Positions 19,169 to 28,200 are shown, counted from the stretch's first letter. The stretch: DNA of 64,000 bases from Sphingopyxis sp. USTB-05 (GCF_023822045.1 NZ_CP084712.1:1798001-1862000); one strand, 5' to 3'. Program-made: numbers and translations. Notes: a model not told the origin generated them from the sequence alone.

Positions 19169-19231
19169 CGCGCCCGCCCACCTGTTATAGGGCGCGCGCA
19201 AGTCCTTCCGATCGAAGATAGGCCAAGCCCC

Positions 19232-20959
19232 GTGACTCTGTTCAGCCGCTTTTCCGACCATATCGGCACCGCGCTCGATGCGCTGGTCGCCCGCGACGCA
19301 CTCCCTTCGGGGCTCGACCGTTCGGCCATAAGCGTCGAGCCTCCGCGTGATCCCGCACATGGCGACGTCGCCACGAACGCCGCGATGGTACTCGCGAAGC
19401 CCGCAGGTATGAACCCGCGCGCGCTCGCGGATCTCCTCGTCGCCGAACTTGGCACGCTGGACGAAGTGACAGAGGCGAGTGTCGCCGGCCCCGGCTTCAT
19501 CAACTTGCGCGTTGCCAGCGACAGCTGGCGCGACGAACTCGCGCTGATTTTCAGCGAGGGCGGCGATTATGGCCGCTCGGCGATGGGGCAGGGGCGTCGC
19601 GTCAATGTCGAATATGTCTCGGCGAACCCAACTGGCCCGATGCACGTCGGCCACTGCCGCGGCGCCGTCGTCGGCGACGCGCTCGCCGCGCTGCTAGAAT
19701 ATGCCGGGCACGAAGTGATCCGCGAATATTATGTCAACGATGCAGGCGCGCAGGTCGATGTCCTCGCCCGGTCGGTCCACATGCGTTACCGCGAGGCGCT
19801 TGGCGAAGACATCGGCGCCATCCCCGAGGGGCTCTATCCCGGCGACTATCTGATGCCCGTCGGCGACAAACTTGCCGCCGAATATGGCGACCGGTTCGTC
19901 GATGCGCCCGAAAGCGCCTGGCTCGGACTATTCCGCTCCGAAGCGGTCAGTGCGATGATGGACATGATCCGCGCGGACCTCGCGAAGCTTGGCATTCATC
20001 ACGATCTTTTCTCGTCCGAAGCCGAGCTGCAGGCCGAGGGCAAGCCGGCCGCCGCAGAGAAATGGCTGCGCGACCATGACCTCGTCTATGACGGCCAGCT
20101 TGAAGCGCCGAAGGGCGAGACGCCCGAAGATTGGGAGCCGGTCGAACTGCCGCTGTTCCGTTCGACACAATTCGGCGACGATCAGGACCGCCCGATCAAG
20201 AAGTCGGACGGTAGCTGGACCTATTTCGGCGCCGACCTCGCTTATCATTTCCAGAAAAGCCAGAACGCCGACGAACTGATCGATATCTGGGGCGCAGACC
20301 ATGCGGGGACCGTCAAGCGGATCAAGGCCGCGGTGGCAGCGCTCACGGGCGGCAAAACGCGTTTCGACGTCAAACTTGTGCAGATGGTGCGGCTGCTAAA
20401 AAATGGCGAACCGTTCAAGATGTCGAAGCGCGCGGGCAATTTCGTGACGCTGGCCGATGTCGTCGACGAGGTTGGCAAAGACGCGGTCCGCTTCACGATG
20501 TTGACGCGGAAAGCCGATGCCCAAATGGATTTCGACTTTGCCAAGGTAGTCGAGGCATCGCGCGACAATCCCGTGTGGTATCTGCAATATGCCAACGCCC
20601 GTATCGCGCGACTGCGCAAGAAAGCCGCCGACGCCGGGATCGAGCTGCCTACCCCGGCACCTGGGCGGCTTAACGAGCATGAACTGGGGCTGATCAAACT
20701 GCTCGCGCAATTTCCGCGGACCGTCGAAGCCGCGGCATCGGCGCGTGAACCGCACCGGATTGCTTTCTACCTTGCCGACGTCGCCGCGGCCTTCCATGCT
20801 TGGTACAACCTCGGCAACGACGACGCGGGCCTTCGGATCGTTCTGGACAATGACCCGGAATTGACCGCGACGCGCCTTTATTTGGCCGATGGAATCGGGC
20901 AGGTTATCCGCAACGGGCTGTCCCTGATGGGGGTAGAGGCGATCGAGGAGATGAACTGA
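19232..20959 (+). CDS. argS: arginyl-tRNA synthetase
   Basis: A class I synthetase of 575 residues that charges tRNA-Arg. The N-terminal additional domain (about 1-110) contains DVATNAAMVLAKPAGMNPR. The HIGH-type motif is SANPTGPMHVGHCRGAVVGD and the KMSKS counterpart reads GEPFKMSKRAGNFVTLADVV. The anticodon-binding helical domain with the terminal M residues ends EAIEEMN. The start is a GTG (19232) matching the family N-terminus VTLFSRF; the longer frame runs through the upstream hairpin region. The next gene starts inside its stop codon (TGATG). Confidence 0.95.
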   Translation: MTLFSRFSDHIGTALDALVARDALPSGLDRSAISVEPPRDPAHGDVATNAAMVLAKPAGMNPRALADLLVAELGTLDEVTEASVAGPGFINLRVASDSWRDELALIFSEGGDYGRSAMGQGRRVNVEYVSANPTGPMHVGHCRGAVVGDALAALLEYAGHEVIREYYVNDAGAQVDVLARSVHMRYREALGEDIGAIPEGLYPGDYLMPVGDKLAAEYGDRFVDAPESAWLGLFRSEAVSAMMDMIRADLAKLGIHHDLFSSEAELQAEGKPAAAEKWLRDHDLVYDGQLEAPKGETPEDWEPVELPLFRSTQFGDDQDRPIKKSDGSWTYFGADLAYHFQKSQNADELIDIWGADHAGTVKRIKAAVAALTGGKTRFDVKLVQMVRLLKNGEPFKMSKRAGNFVTLADVVDEVGKDAVRFTMLTRKADAQMDFDFAKVVEASRDNPVWYLQYANARIARLRKKAADAGIELPTPAPGRLNEHELGLIKLLAQFPRTVEAAASAREPHRIAFYLADVAAAFHAWYNLGNDDAGLRIVLDNDPELTATRLYLADGIGQVIRNGLSLMGVEAIEEMN

Positions 20960-21726
20960 TGGCCGGGGACAAGAATGCGGAGCAGGGCGACGCTGGGCTC
21001 GGCCTTGAGGACGAGGATCGGCTGCCCTGGCTTGAAGCCGCTGACGGGTTCGAAGAAGATGGCGAAGTTTCGCCCGCGCGCTTGCTCGTGATGGTGCTCG
21101 GAGGCTTGCTGCTAATCGGCGTGGTTCTCGGCGGCCTGTGGTGGGTTCAAAATGGCGGCGCGCGCGGCAAGGGTGAACTGATCGCGGCGCAGCAGGGAGA
21201 CTATAAGGTCGCGCCCAAGACCGATGGCGCCAAGACGTTCGAAGGCGAGGGCGATGCGAGCTTCTCGGCCAGCGAAGGCGCCGAGCCTGCCGGCAAGGTC
21301 GACCCGACGCGCATGCCTGAAGAACCCGCGGTGACGCCCGAGGAACGCGAGGCTGCGGCCAAGAAGGTCGCCGCAGATAAGGCTGCCGCTGCCAAGGCGA
21401 GCGCTGCAAAGGCTGGCCCGGCGGACAAGGCGAAAGTGGCGGCAGCGGCGCCAAAAACGCCCGATGGCGAAGCCAAACCTGTGGCGACCGGTGGAGCGGT
21501 GATCCAGCTTGGGGCGTTTAGCAGCGACGCTGCGGCAGCGAAGGCGTGGACGAACCTTTCGAAGCGCTTTGCCTATCTAGCGGAACTCAACAAATCGGTT
21601 TCGCCTGCTAAAATCGGCGATGGCACGGTCTATCGCCTGCGCGTTTCGGCAGGAACCGCAGCCAACGCTTCGAATTTGTGCGGAAAATTGCGCGTTGCCG
21701 GTGAAAATTGCGTCGTCGTTCGCTGA
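20959..21726 (+). CDS. SPOR domain-containing membrane protein
   Basis: A 255-residue bitopic protein. An acidic cytoplasmic N-terminus (1-40) and one transmembrane helix (about 42-66, RLLVMVLGGLLLIGVVLGGLWWV) precede a long Ala/Lys-rich periplasmic linker (about 125-170) and a SPOR domain (about 176-255, VIQLGAFSSDAAAAKAWTNLSKRF). SPOR domains bind denuded septal peptidoglycan, so a role in cell division like FtsN or DedD is likely. It is coupled to argS and followed by nagZ, whose product also acts on peptidoglycan fragments. Confidence 0.88.
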   Translation: MAGDKNAEQGDAGLGLEDEDRLPWLEAADGFEEDGEVSPARLLVMVLGGLLLIGVVLGGLWWVQNGGARGKGELIAAQQGDYKVAPKTDGAKTFEGEGDASFSASEGAEPAGKVDPTRMPEEPAVTPEEREAAAKKVAADKAAAAKASAAKAGPADKAKVAAAAPKTPDGEAKPVATGGAVIQLGAFSSDAAAAKAWTNLSKRFAYLAELNKSVSPAKIGDGTVYRLRVSAGTAANASNLCGKLRVAGENCVVVR

Positions 21727-21833
21727 TTCGGCCCGTTTGGCCGCAGACTCTGTTGGTGCAAATCCGTCGCCATGGCATGATCGCAGCTTGGTCATCGTCT
21801 GAGGGGGCGGCGATCGATGGAGTTTGATGCACG

Positions 21834-22841
21834 ATGATACCGGCAATTTTCGGCCTTTCGGGCCTGACCCTCACCGATGATGAACGCGCCTTCTTTCGCG
21901 ACAGCGAACCCACGGGCTACATATTGTTCGGGCGCAATATCGAAAATCGTGAGCAGTTACGGCGCCTGACCGACGAGCTTCGCGATATTGACGGACGGGC
22001 CAATCTGCCGATCCTTATCGACCAAGAGGGTGGGCGCGTGGCGCGCATGCGAACGCCGGAATGGCCACTTTTCCCAAGCGGCGCAGCGTTCGACGCCCTC
22101 TATGACCGGGCACCCGCGAGCGCGATCGAGGCTGCGCGGCTGAACGCAATGGCGCTTGCTGCCATGTTGTCGGAGGTCGGCATCACCGTCGACTGCCTGC
22201 CCCTGCTCGACGTACGCCAGCCCGGCGCGAGCGATGTGATCGGCGACCGAGCACTTGGCAGCGAGCCGATGCGTGTTGCCGCGCTTGGCCGAGCGATCCT
22301 TGGCGGATTGCAGGCGGGCGGTGTAGTAGGCATCGTGAAGCATATCCCCGGCCATGGCCGCGCGCTGCTCGATACGCACGAAGCTTTGCCGACGGTCACC
22401 GCGGCCGACCGCGATCTGCAGACCGATCTGGCACCTTTTGCGGCGCTGCGCGATGCGGCAATGGCGATGACCTGTCATGTCATCTTCGAGGCCTGGGATC
22501 CCGATCGACCCGCGACGCTGTCGCCGGTGGTTATCGATAGCGTCATTCGCCAGCGGATCGGATTTCACGGGCTGTTGATGACCGACGATCTCGACATGAA
22601 GGCGCTATCGGGCGACGTTCCCTCTCGCGCCGCAAATGCGATCGCCGCGGGTTGCGACATCGCGCTCAACTGCTGGGCGAAAATGGACGATATGGTGGGG
22701 ATCGCGAATGCGCTCGACCCGATCAGCACCGTGTCGCGCGCGCGCCTCGAAGGCGCGATGGACCGGATTTCGGGTGACAGCGACGGCCGCGAGTTCGCGA
22801 CGCTCGTCGATCAGCGCGACGCGCTGCTGGCGACGGCCTGA
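21834..22841 (+). CDS. nagZ: beta-N-acetylhexosaminidase (NagZ)
   Basis: A cytoplasmic GH3 glycosidase of 335 residues that removes GlcNAc from anhydro-muropeptides in peptidoglycan recycling. The substrate-binding and acid/base motif is VKHIPGHGRALLDTHEALP and the catalytic nucleophile lies in LLMTDDLDMKALSG. LIDQEGGRVARMR is the other hallmark. Single-domain length and no signal peptide fit NagZ rather than secreted GH3 enzymes. A 107-bp gap separates it from the SPOR gene and 6 bp from scpA. Confidence 0.94.
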   Translation: MIPAIFGLSGLTLTDDERAFFRDSEPTGYILFGRNIENREQLRRLTDELRDIDGRANLPILIDQEGGRVARMRTPEWPLFPSGAAFDALYDRAPASAIEAARLNAMALAAMLSEVGITVDCLPLLDVRQPGASDVIGDRALGSEPMRVAALGRAILGGLQAGGVVGIVKHIPGHGRALLDTHEALPTVTAADRDLQTDLAPFAALRDAAMAMTCHVIFEAWDPDRPATLSPVVIDSVIRQRIGFHGLLMTDDLDMKALSGDVPSRAANAIAAGCDIALNCWAKMDDMVGIANALDPISTVSRARLEGAMDRISGDSDGREFATLVDQRDALLATA

Positions 22842-22847
22842 TCGCCG

Positions 22848-23621
22848 ATGGACGAACTGCCGCTCGATTTCGAGATCGTACCGGCAGCGCCCGAGCGTGA
22901 AGACGCGCTCCAGCTTTCGTTCGAAAGCTGGGAAGGACCGCTCGATCTGCTGCTGACGCTCGCGCGCGGTCAGAAGGTCGATCTCAAGCAGATTTCGATC
23001 CTCGCACTCGTCGAGCAATATCTGACCTTCATCGCAGAGGCGCGTGAGCTGAAGCTTGAGGTTGCGGCCGATTATCTCGTGATGGCTGCCTGGCTCGCCT
23101 ATCTTAAATCGGCGCTGTTGCTCCCCAAGGACCCGCTAGAGGACCCATCGCCCGATGAACTCGCACTGCGTCTTCAACTGCGCCTGCAACGGCTCGCGGC
23201 GATGCGCGATGCGGCGGCGCGGCTGCTTGCGCGCGACCGGATAGGCCGCGACGTTTTCCTGCGCTCGAAGCCAGAGGGACTGCGCGACATCAGGGTGCGA
23301 CGCTGGGACGCCAGCCTTTATGATCTTCTTTCGGCCTATGGACAGGTCAAGCTGCGCTCCGAACCCGTCGTGCATATGGTCTCGCGGCGCCCGGTCGTCA
23401 CGCTCGACGCCGCGCTCCATCATCTTCAGCGCCTGCTCGGCGTAAAGCTCGACTGGGCCGAGCTCTCCGATTTTCTGCCAGCGGATTATGACGGGCCGCT
23501 CCGCCGCTCGGCGATCGCGTCCAGCTTCGTCGCCGCACTCGAACTGGCACGTCAGGGCCGCGTCGACCTCAGGCAGGACGGTGCATTCGAACCCCTCTAT
23601 CTGAAGGCCGCATCTTCATGA
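22848..23621 (+). CDS. scpA: segregation and condensation protein A
   Basis: A kleisin subunit of the SMC-ScpAB complex, 257 residues. The N-terminal signature FESWEGPLDLLLTLARGQKVDLKQISILALVEQYL binds the SMC neck, and AADYLVMAAWLAYLKSALLLP follows; the C-terminal winged helix is near 200-257. The complex organises and segregates the chromosome. It sits 6 bp after nagZ and overlaps scpB by ATGA. Confidence 0.93.
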   Translation: MDELPLDFEIVPAAPEREDALQLSFESWEGPLDLLLTLARGQKVDLKQISILALVEQYLTFIAEARELKLEVAADYLVMAAWLAYLKSALLLPKDPLEDPSPDELALRLQLRLQRLAAMRDAAARLLARDRIGRDVFLRSKPEGLRDIRVRRWDASLYDLLSAYGQVKLRSEPVVHMVSRRPVVTLDAALHHLQRLLGVKLDWAELSDFLPADYDGPLRRSAIASSFVAALELARQGRVDLRQDGAFEPLYLKAASS

Positions 23622-24217
23622 CTCCAATCGACGATCTGGAACGTGCCATAGAGGCGATGCTGTTCGCTAGCGACGAACCGCTCCACGCACGCCAGGTCGC
23701 GGGGCGGCTCGGCGACGAAATGACCCCGGGCGAGGTTCGCGCGATCATTCAGACGATCGCTGCGCGTCATGCCGGAAGCGGGATCGAACTCGTCGAGCGG
23801 GGCGGCCACTGGCATTTCCAGACGCCGGCCGATCTGGCGCATCTGCTTCGCCGCGAACGCGACGACCCGCGCAAACTGTCGCGCGCCGCCGCCGAAGTGT
23901 TGGCCATCGTCGCCTATCACGAGCCCGTCAGCCGGGCCGAAATCGAAGCGATCCGCGGCGTGCAAACGTCGAAGGGTACGCTCGACGTGCTGATGGAAGC
24001 CGAATGGATCGCGCCGGCAGGGCGCCGAGAGGTTCCCGGGCGGCCGCTGATATACAAGACGACCGACGCGTTCCTGCAACATTTCGGCCTCACGAGCCGC
24101 AAGGACCTGCCGGGAATCGAGGATTTGCGCGCGGCGGGACTGCTCGACCCAGTCGATCTCGCTTTCGAGGAAGCGATGGGCGAACTGGACCTAGTAAAAG
24201 ACGGCGAAGAGGCCTAG
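23618..24217 (+). CDS. scpB: segregation and condensation protein B
   Basis: A 199-residue ScpB with tandem winged-helix domains. The family segments are [51 protein letters not shown] and [23 protein letters not shown]. It dimerises and clamps ScpA in the condensin-like SMC complex. Its ATG overlaps the scpA stop. A 25-bp gap with GGAGAATTTG leads to tatA, the usual alphaproteobacterial order. Confidence 0.94.
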   Translation: MTPIDDLERAIEAMLFASDEPLHARQVAGRLGDEMTPGEVRAIIQTIAARHAGSGIELVERGGHWHFQTPADLAHLLRRERDDPRKLSRAAAEVLAIVAYHEPVSRAEIEAIRGVQTSKGTLDVLMEAEWIAPAGRREVPGRPLIYKTTDAFLQHFGLTSRKDLPGIEDLRAAGLLDPVDLAFEEAMGELDLVKDGEEA

Positions 24218-24242
24218 ATGGGCCCTTCAAGGAGAATTTGAG

Positions 24243-24476
24243 ATGGGTAGCTTCAGCATCTGGCACTGGCTCGTGGTCGGGATTCTCGTCCTGCTGCTGT
24301 TCGGCAAGGGCCGTTTTTCGGACATGATGGGCGATGTCGCCAAGGGCATCAAAAGCTTCAAGAAGGGCATGTCGGAAGACGACGCGCCGACCCCTGCACC
24401 CAAGCATATCGAGGGTCAACGCGCACCCGACGCCACGCCGATGCCGACGCCGACGGCCGAGCACGACAAGCTCTGA
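24243..24476 (+). CDS. tatA: Sec-independent protein translocase subunit TatA
   Basis: A 77-residue TatA. The single transmembrane helix [25 protein letters not shown] (about residues 6-30) includes the FGKGR hinge and is followed by the amphipathic helix [12 protein letters not shown] and an acidic, Pro-rich tail. It forms the oligomeric pore for export of folded twin-arginine substrates. GGAG lies 7 nt before the ATG. It is first of tatA-tatB-tatC. Confidence 0.95.
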   Translation: MGSFSIWHWLVVGILVLLLFGKGRFSDMMGDVAKGIKSFKKGMSEDDAPTPAPKHIEGQRAPDATPMPTPTAEHDKL

Positions 24477-24505
24477 TCGCCAGTCGCCGGCGGGGAATTT
24501 AAGCG

Positions 24506-24898
24506 ATGTTCGATGTTGCGCCCACCGAGCTGCTGCTCGTCGTGGTGGTGGCCCTGGTGGTTATCGGCCCGAAGGATTTGCCCAAGGCGATGCGCTTTGT
24601 CGGCAAATGGATGGGGAAGGCGCGCGGCATGGCGCGGCATTTCCGTTCGGGCCTCGATACGATGATGCGCGAAGCCGAACTTGAAGAGCTTGAAAAGCAG
24701 TGGCGCGAACAGAATGAGGCGATCATGCGCGAATTTCCGCGGATCGACGACATAAACGCGTCACCGGCAACTCCTTCGACGACGCCAACCGAACCGGCGA
24801 ACAGCGAAGCGCCGACCGAATCCGCGATCGATGAGGCCGCAGCCGCCAATCCGCCAGAAACCCATATAGTACCGCCAAAGGACGGCCCGCTACCGTGA
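24506..24898 (+). CDS. tatB: Sec-independent protein translocase subunit TatB
   Basis: A 130-residue TatB. MFDVAPTELLLVVVVALVVIGPKDLPKAMRFVGKWMGKARGMA shows the N-terminal membrane helix, the conserved Glu (residue 8) and the GPKDLP hinge. The amphipathic helix to about residue 70 contains MMREAELEELEKQWREQ and the tail is low-complexity Pro/Thr/Glu-rich. With TatC it is the receptor for twin-arginine signals. Its stop overlaps the GTG of tatC (GTGA). Confidence 0.94.
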   Translation: MFDVAPTELLLVVVVALVVIGPKDLPKAMRFVGKWMGKARGMARHFRSGLDTMMREAELEELEKQWREQNEAIMREFPRIDDINASPATPSTTPTEPANSEAPTESAIDEAAAANPPETHIVPPKDGPLP

Positions 24899-25695
24899 CT
24901 GGGGAGACTGGGTCCGACGAGGATGGCGCCGGCGGCAAGATGCCGCTGCTCGATCATCTGATCGAACTGCGTTCGCGCTTGCTGAAGTCGCTGCTCGCGA
25001 TCGGCCTGGCCTTTGGCGTGTGCCTCTATTACGCCAAGCCGATTTTCGGCATCCTCGTCCAGCCGCTCGTCCGCGCGGGGCAGGGCAAGCTGATCTATAC
25101 GCAGCTATTCGAGGCATTTTTCGTCGAGATCAAGGTCGCGCTATTTGCGGCGATGATGATCGCCTTCCCGGTGATCGCGAACCAGCTATGGAAATTCGTC
25201 GCGCCGGGGCTGTTCAAACAGGAAAAGCGCGCGCTGCTCCCCTTCCTGCTCGCGACCCCGATCCTGTTCGCGATCGGTGCCAGCTTTGCTTATTTCATCA
25301 CCATCCCGATCGCGCTCAAATTCCTGCTTGGATATCAGGGCAACGTCGGCGGCATCACACAGGAAGCCCTGCCGTCGGTCGGCAATTATCTAAGCTTCAC
25401 GATGCAGTTCATCATGGCGTTCGGCATCGCCTTCCTGCTGCCGATCCTTCTCATGCTGCTCGAGCGGTCGGGGCTGGTAACGCGCGAACAGCTCGTTTCG
25501 GCGCGCCGTTATATGATTGTCGCCGCCTTCGCGATCGCCGCGGTCTTTACGCCGCCCGATATCCTGAGCCAGCTATTGCTCGCCGTGCCCTTGGTGTTTC
25601 TGTACGAAATGTCGCTGTTGGCGATCTGGTTCACCCAGCGCCGACGCAAAACAGGCGCCGAAGAGGCGCCTGTCGAGCCTCTCGAAGAGGCTTAG
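24895..25695 (+). CDS. tatC: Sec-independent protein translocase subunit TatC
   Basis: A 266-residue TatC with six transmembrane helices. MPLLDHLIELRSRLLKSLLAIG is the cytoplasmic N-terminal recognition motif and includes the HLIELR signature. FVAPGLFKQEKRALLPFL and the C-terminal AAFAIAAVFTPPDILSQLLLAVPL are also conserved. The start is GTG 24895, with an acidic 15-residue leader before the conserved region; a start at MPLLDH is possible. It ends the argS-to-tatC run, opposite the entericidin-like gene on the other strand. Confidence 0.95.
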   Translation: MTGETGSDEDGAGGKMPLLDHLIELRSRLLKSLLAIGLAFGVCLYYAKPIFGILVQPLVRAGQGKLIYTQLFEAFFVEIKVALFAAMMIAFPVIANQLWKFVAPGLFKQEKRALLPFLLATPILFAIGASFAYFITIPIALKFLLGYQGNVGGITQEALPSVGNYLSFTMQFIMAFGIAFLLPILLMLLERSGLVTREQLVSARRYMIVAAFAIAAVFTPPDILSQLLLAVPLVFLYEMSLLAIWFTQRRRKTGAEEAPVEPLEEA

Positions 25696-25710
25696 GGTAA
25701 ATTACTAAGA

Positions 25711-25839
25711 TCAGTTGATGGCGTCGCTGCCAGCCTGACCGACCGACTCGATGTCGCGGCCAGCACCCTTCACCGTGTTGCAACCAGTGACCAGAAAGCT
25801 TGCCATCAGGGCGAGAAGGATTGCACGGAAGCTCGTCAT
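25711..25839 (-). CDS. entericidin-like small lipoprotein
   Basis: A 42-residue protein read from ATG 25839 to TGA 25711: MTSFRAILLALMASFLVTGC, then NTVKGAGRDIESVGQAGSDAIN. The lipobox VTGC puts the lipidated cysteine at residue 20, and NTVKGAGRDIESVG is the entericidin A/B family core. AGAGG lies 7 nt before the start. Entericidins are tiny outer-membrane lipoproteins, linked in other bacteria to stress-induced lysis or envelope stress. The gene is convergent with tatC and preceded by an EcfG-type promoter (25966-25991). Confidence 0.85.
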   Translation of the reverse strand: MTSFRAILLALMASFLVTGCNTVKGAGRDIESVGQAGSDAIN

Positions 25840-25965
25840 TTTTCTACCTCTCAGGATTTTTGTGCAAAATGGCCCGGCACGCTTCGAGGGGGGGGAGGGA
25901 ATGCGGGCCGGGCCAATGTTGCTGAGCAGCGCTGCGGGGGGGCGATGACCGCTGCTCGAAGGGGA

Positions 25966-25991
25966 AACGACCGATGCATCGAATAAGTTCC
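25966..25991 (-). promoter_or_regulatory. putative EcfG (general stress sigma factor) promoter for the entericidin-like gene
   Basis: On the minus strand the -35 element GGAAC (plus-strand 25987-25991) and the -10 element CGTT (25966-25969) are separated by exactly 17 nt. This matches the GGAAC-N16/17-CGTT consensus known for sigma EcfG in alphaproteobacteria. Transcription would begin near 25960 and give a leader of about 120 nt before the start at 25839. That leader holds a G-rich run and an imperfect GAGCAGCG/CGCTGCTC hairpin. Prediction only. Confidence 0.65.
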
Positions 25992-26060
25992 CGAAAAAAA
26001 TCGCGCCGATGAACTTTTTTTCGAAAATTTTTGAATCGCTTGGATTTCAGAGGCTTGCCC

Positions 26061-27512
26061 TCAGAGTGTCGTCAATCCGCTGAGCACTGCGAGGCCGAGG
26101 AAGGCCAGAAAGCCCATGGAATCGGTTGTCATCGTAACGAAAATCGAGCTCGCGACGGCAGGATCCTGATCGAGCCGGTCGAGCAGCAGCGGGATAGCGA
26201 CGCCCGCCACGCCGGCCACAAAGATATTCACGATCATCGCCGCAGCGATCACCATGCCGAGCTCTGGATTGCCGAACCACAGCGCGGTCGCGGTTCCCGC
26301 GATCAACGCGATCGTCCCGCCGTTGAGCAGCGCGATCTTCATTTCGCGCCAGATCGCGCGCCAGCTATTTGAATCGGTGAGCTGGTTCATGGCGAGCGCG
26401 CGCACCGTGACCGCAAGCGTTTGCGTCCCGGCGTTGCCCCCGACACCCGCGACGATCGGCATCAGCGCGGCGAGCGCGACCATATGCTCGATAGCACCGC
26501 CGAAAAATCCGACGATCGATGAAGCCAGCAGCGCAGTGCCGAGGTTGGCGATCAGCCAGCGGACGCGCGCGCTATATGTTTCGCGGATCGGCTCGTTGAT
26601 GTCGCCGTCGCCGGCGCCCGACAGGCGCAATATGTCCTCGCCAGCCTCTTCCTGAATGATGTGGACGATGTCGTCGACCGTGATCATGCCGACGAGCCGT
26701 CCGCTCTTGTCGACGACCGCCGCGGAAATCAGCGCATATTTCTGGAAACGCAACGCAACTTCTTCCTGGTCCATATCGACCGGGATCAACGTTTGTTCGC
26801 GCTTCATCACATCGCTGATCGCGATGTCCCGCGGCGTGCGGAGGATCCAGCTCAACTGGCACGTGCCGACCGGCCTGTGCATCGGATCGACGACGAAAAT
26901 TTCCCAGAAATCGCTGGCGAGGTCGGCGTCTTCGCGCAGCCGGTCGATTACGTCCCCGACGGTGACATGTTCGGGCACCGCGACGAGGTCGCGCTGCATC
27001 AAACGCCCGGCGGATTCTTCGGGGAAGGAAAGGGCGTCCTCGATCGCGGCGCGATCTTCGGGTTCCATCGCCTGGAGGACGGCTTGCTGTTCGTCCTCCT
27101 CCATGTCCTCGATGATCGCGACGGCGTCGTCGGTGTCGAGTTCGGATGCGAGTTCGGCGACCTGCTCGGGCGCGAGGAGGTCGATCAGCTCCTCGCGGAC
27201 ATAATCGTTCATCTCCGCCAGCACGTCAGCGGAGAGCATGTCGCCGAGGACCGCGGCCAGCATCGGCCGCTCGTCAGTTCGCGCAAGCTCGAAAAGGTCG
27301 GCGATGTCGGCGGGGTGCAGGCGGCCGACGCGCTCGCGTGCGGCTTCGCCTTCGCCGGCTTCGGCCAATTCGATCACGTCGCGAACGAACTCTGGCTTCA
27401 GCCGGTCGTCTTCGTCGAGTTCGGTCTCGGCTTCGCGCGGCGTCTGTTCGCGATCGCGGTCGTCGGTGATGACAACATCTTCCGGCGGCAGGGAATCTTC
27501 GCGTTTGTCCAT
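26061..27512 (-). CDS. mgtE: magnesium transporter MgtE
   Basis: A 483-residue MgtE channel. An acidic N domain (about 35-165, LHPADIADLFELARTDERPMLAAVLGDMLSADVLAEM) is followed by two CBS domains (about 170-295, with GMITVDDIVHIIQEEAGEDILRLSGAG) and five transmembrane helices. The pore region includes AGVGGNAGTQTLAVTVRALA and the C-terminal MTTDSMGFLAFLGLA. Magnesium binding at the N/CBS domains closes the channel in characterised relatives. An extra acidic, charged stretch (about 1-35) precedes the N domain. It is divergent from the cyclophilin gene. Confidence 0.94.
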   Translation of the reverse strand: MDKREDSLPPEDVVITDDRDREQTPREAETELDEDDRLKPEFVRDVIELAEAGEGEAARERVGRLHPADIADLFELARTDERPMLAAVLGDMLSADVLAEMNDYVREELIDLLAPEQVAELASELDTDDAVAIIEDMEEDEQQAVLQAMEPEDRAAIEDALSFPEESAGRLMQRDLVAVPEHVTVGDVIDRLREDADLASDFWEIFVVDPMHRPVGTCQLSWILRTPRDIAISDVMKREQTLIPVDMDQEEVALRFQKYALISAAVVDKSGRLVGMITVDDIVHIIQEEAGEDILRLSGAGDGDINEPIRETYSARVRWLIANLGTALLASSIVGFFGGAIEHMVALAALMPIVAGVGGNAGTQTLAVTVRALAMNQLTDSNSWRAIWREMKIALLNGGTIALIAGTATALWFGNPELGMVIAAAMIVNIFVAGVAGVAIPLLLDRLDQDPAVASSIFVTMTTDSMGFLAFLGLAVLSGLTTL

Positions 27513-27669
27513 CGCGCGGTCCTCCCTGGTCTCTTGCGGCGCCCGAGCCTTGCCCTAGTGCCGCCGCCCGCCGAAGGCAACGCCGCGAACGCCTTTTCGA
27601 GATTTAATGCGTGGCTTTGCCGGCTCGCGCGGCTATGGGACCGCCAACATAGACTGCAGGAGTTCTACC

Positions 27670-28116
27670 ATGTCCGACACTCTCACCCTTTCGCTGTCGA
27701 CCGGCGATGTCGTCATCCGCCTCCGCCCCGACCTTGCTCCGCAGCATGTCGAGCGCATCACCGGCCTCGCAAAGGACGGTTTCTACGACGGCGTCGTGTT
27801 CCACCGCGTCATCCCGGGCTTCATGGCGCAGGGCGGCGACCCGACGGGCACCGGCATGGGCGGCAGCGATCTGCCCGATCTGCCGCAGGAATTCAGCGGC
27901 GAACCGCACGTCCGCGGCGTCTGCTCGATGGCCCGTGCGCAGAACCCGAACAGCGCGAACAGCCAGTTCTTCATCTGCTTCGACGACGCGCGCTTCCTCG
28001 ACAAGCAATATACTGTTTGGGGCGAAGTGATCGAAGGCATGGAAAATGTCGACGCGCTGCCCAAGGGCGAGCCGCCGCGCGAACCCGGCAAGATCGTCAA
28101 GGCGACCGTTTCCTGA
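27670..28116 (+). CDS. peptidylprolyl isomerase, cyclophilin type
   Basis: A 148-residue single-domain cyclophilin. The core motifs are VVFHRVIPGFMAQGGDPTGTGMGG, GVCSMARAQNPNSANSQFFICFDDARFLD and YTVWGEVIEGMENVDALPKGE; the catalytic Arg is in FHRVIPGF. There is no signal peptide, so it acts in the cytoplasm, like PpiB. AGGAG lies 7 nt before ATG 27670, which decides against the upstream in-frame start at 27607. A pair of opposed palindromes follows the stop. Confidence 0.93.
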   Translation: MSDTLTLSLSTGDVVIRLRPDLAPQHVERITGLAKDGFYDGVVFHRVIPGFMAQGGDPTGTGMGGSDLPDLPQEFSGEPHVRGVCSMARAQNPNSANSQFFICFDDARFLDKQYTVWGEVIEGMENVDALPKGEPPREPGKIVKATVS

Positions 28117-28122
28117 CCTGCG

Positions 28123-28200
28123 TCCCCGCGAAGGCGGGGATACAGAGCGTTCTCGAACGACGTTAGCGCCGATGGCTCTGGGCCCCCGCCTTCGCGGGGG
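28123..28200. repeat. pair of opposed palindromic repeats (CCCCGC-GGGG family)
   Basis: Two palindromes flank a 42-bp spacer. TCCCCGCGAAGGCGGGGA lies at 28123-28140 and CCCCCGCCTTCGCGGGGG at 28183-28200; the second is nearly the reverse complement of the first. They lie in the 94-bp gap between the convergent cyclophilin and nitronate monooxygenase genes. Similar palindromes are common between genes in sphingomonads. They can form hairpins that may end or protect both transcripts, but no T-run is present. Confidence 0.75.

Noticed and set aside
26661..28166. A 501-codon plus-strand frame spanning mgtE antisense and running into the cyclophilin gene.
   Set aside because: It crosses two real genes in the wrong frame and has no recognisable domain.
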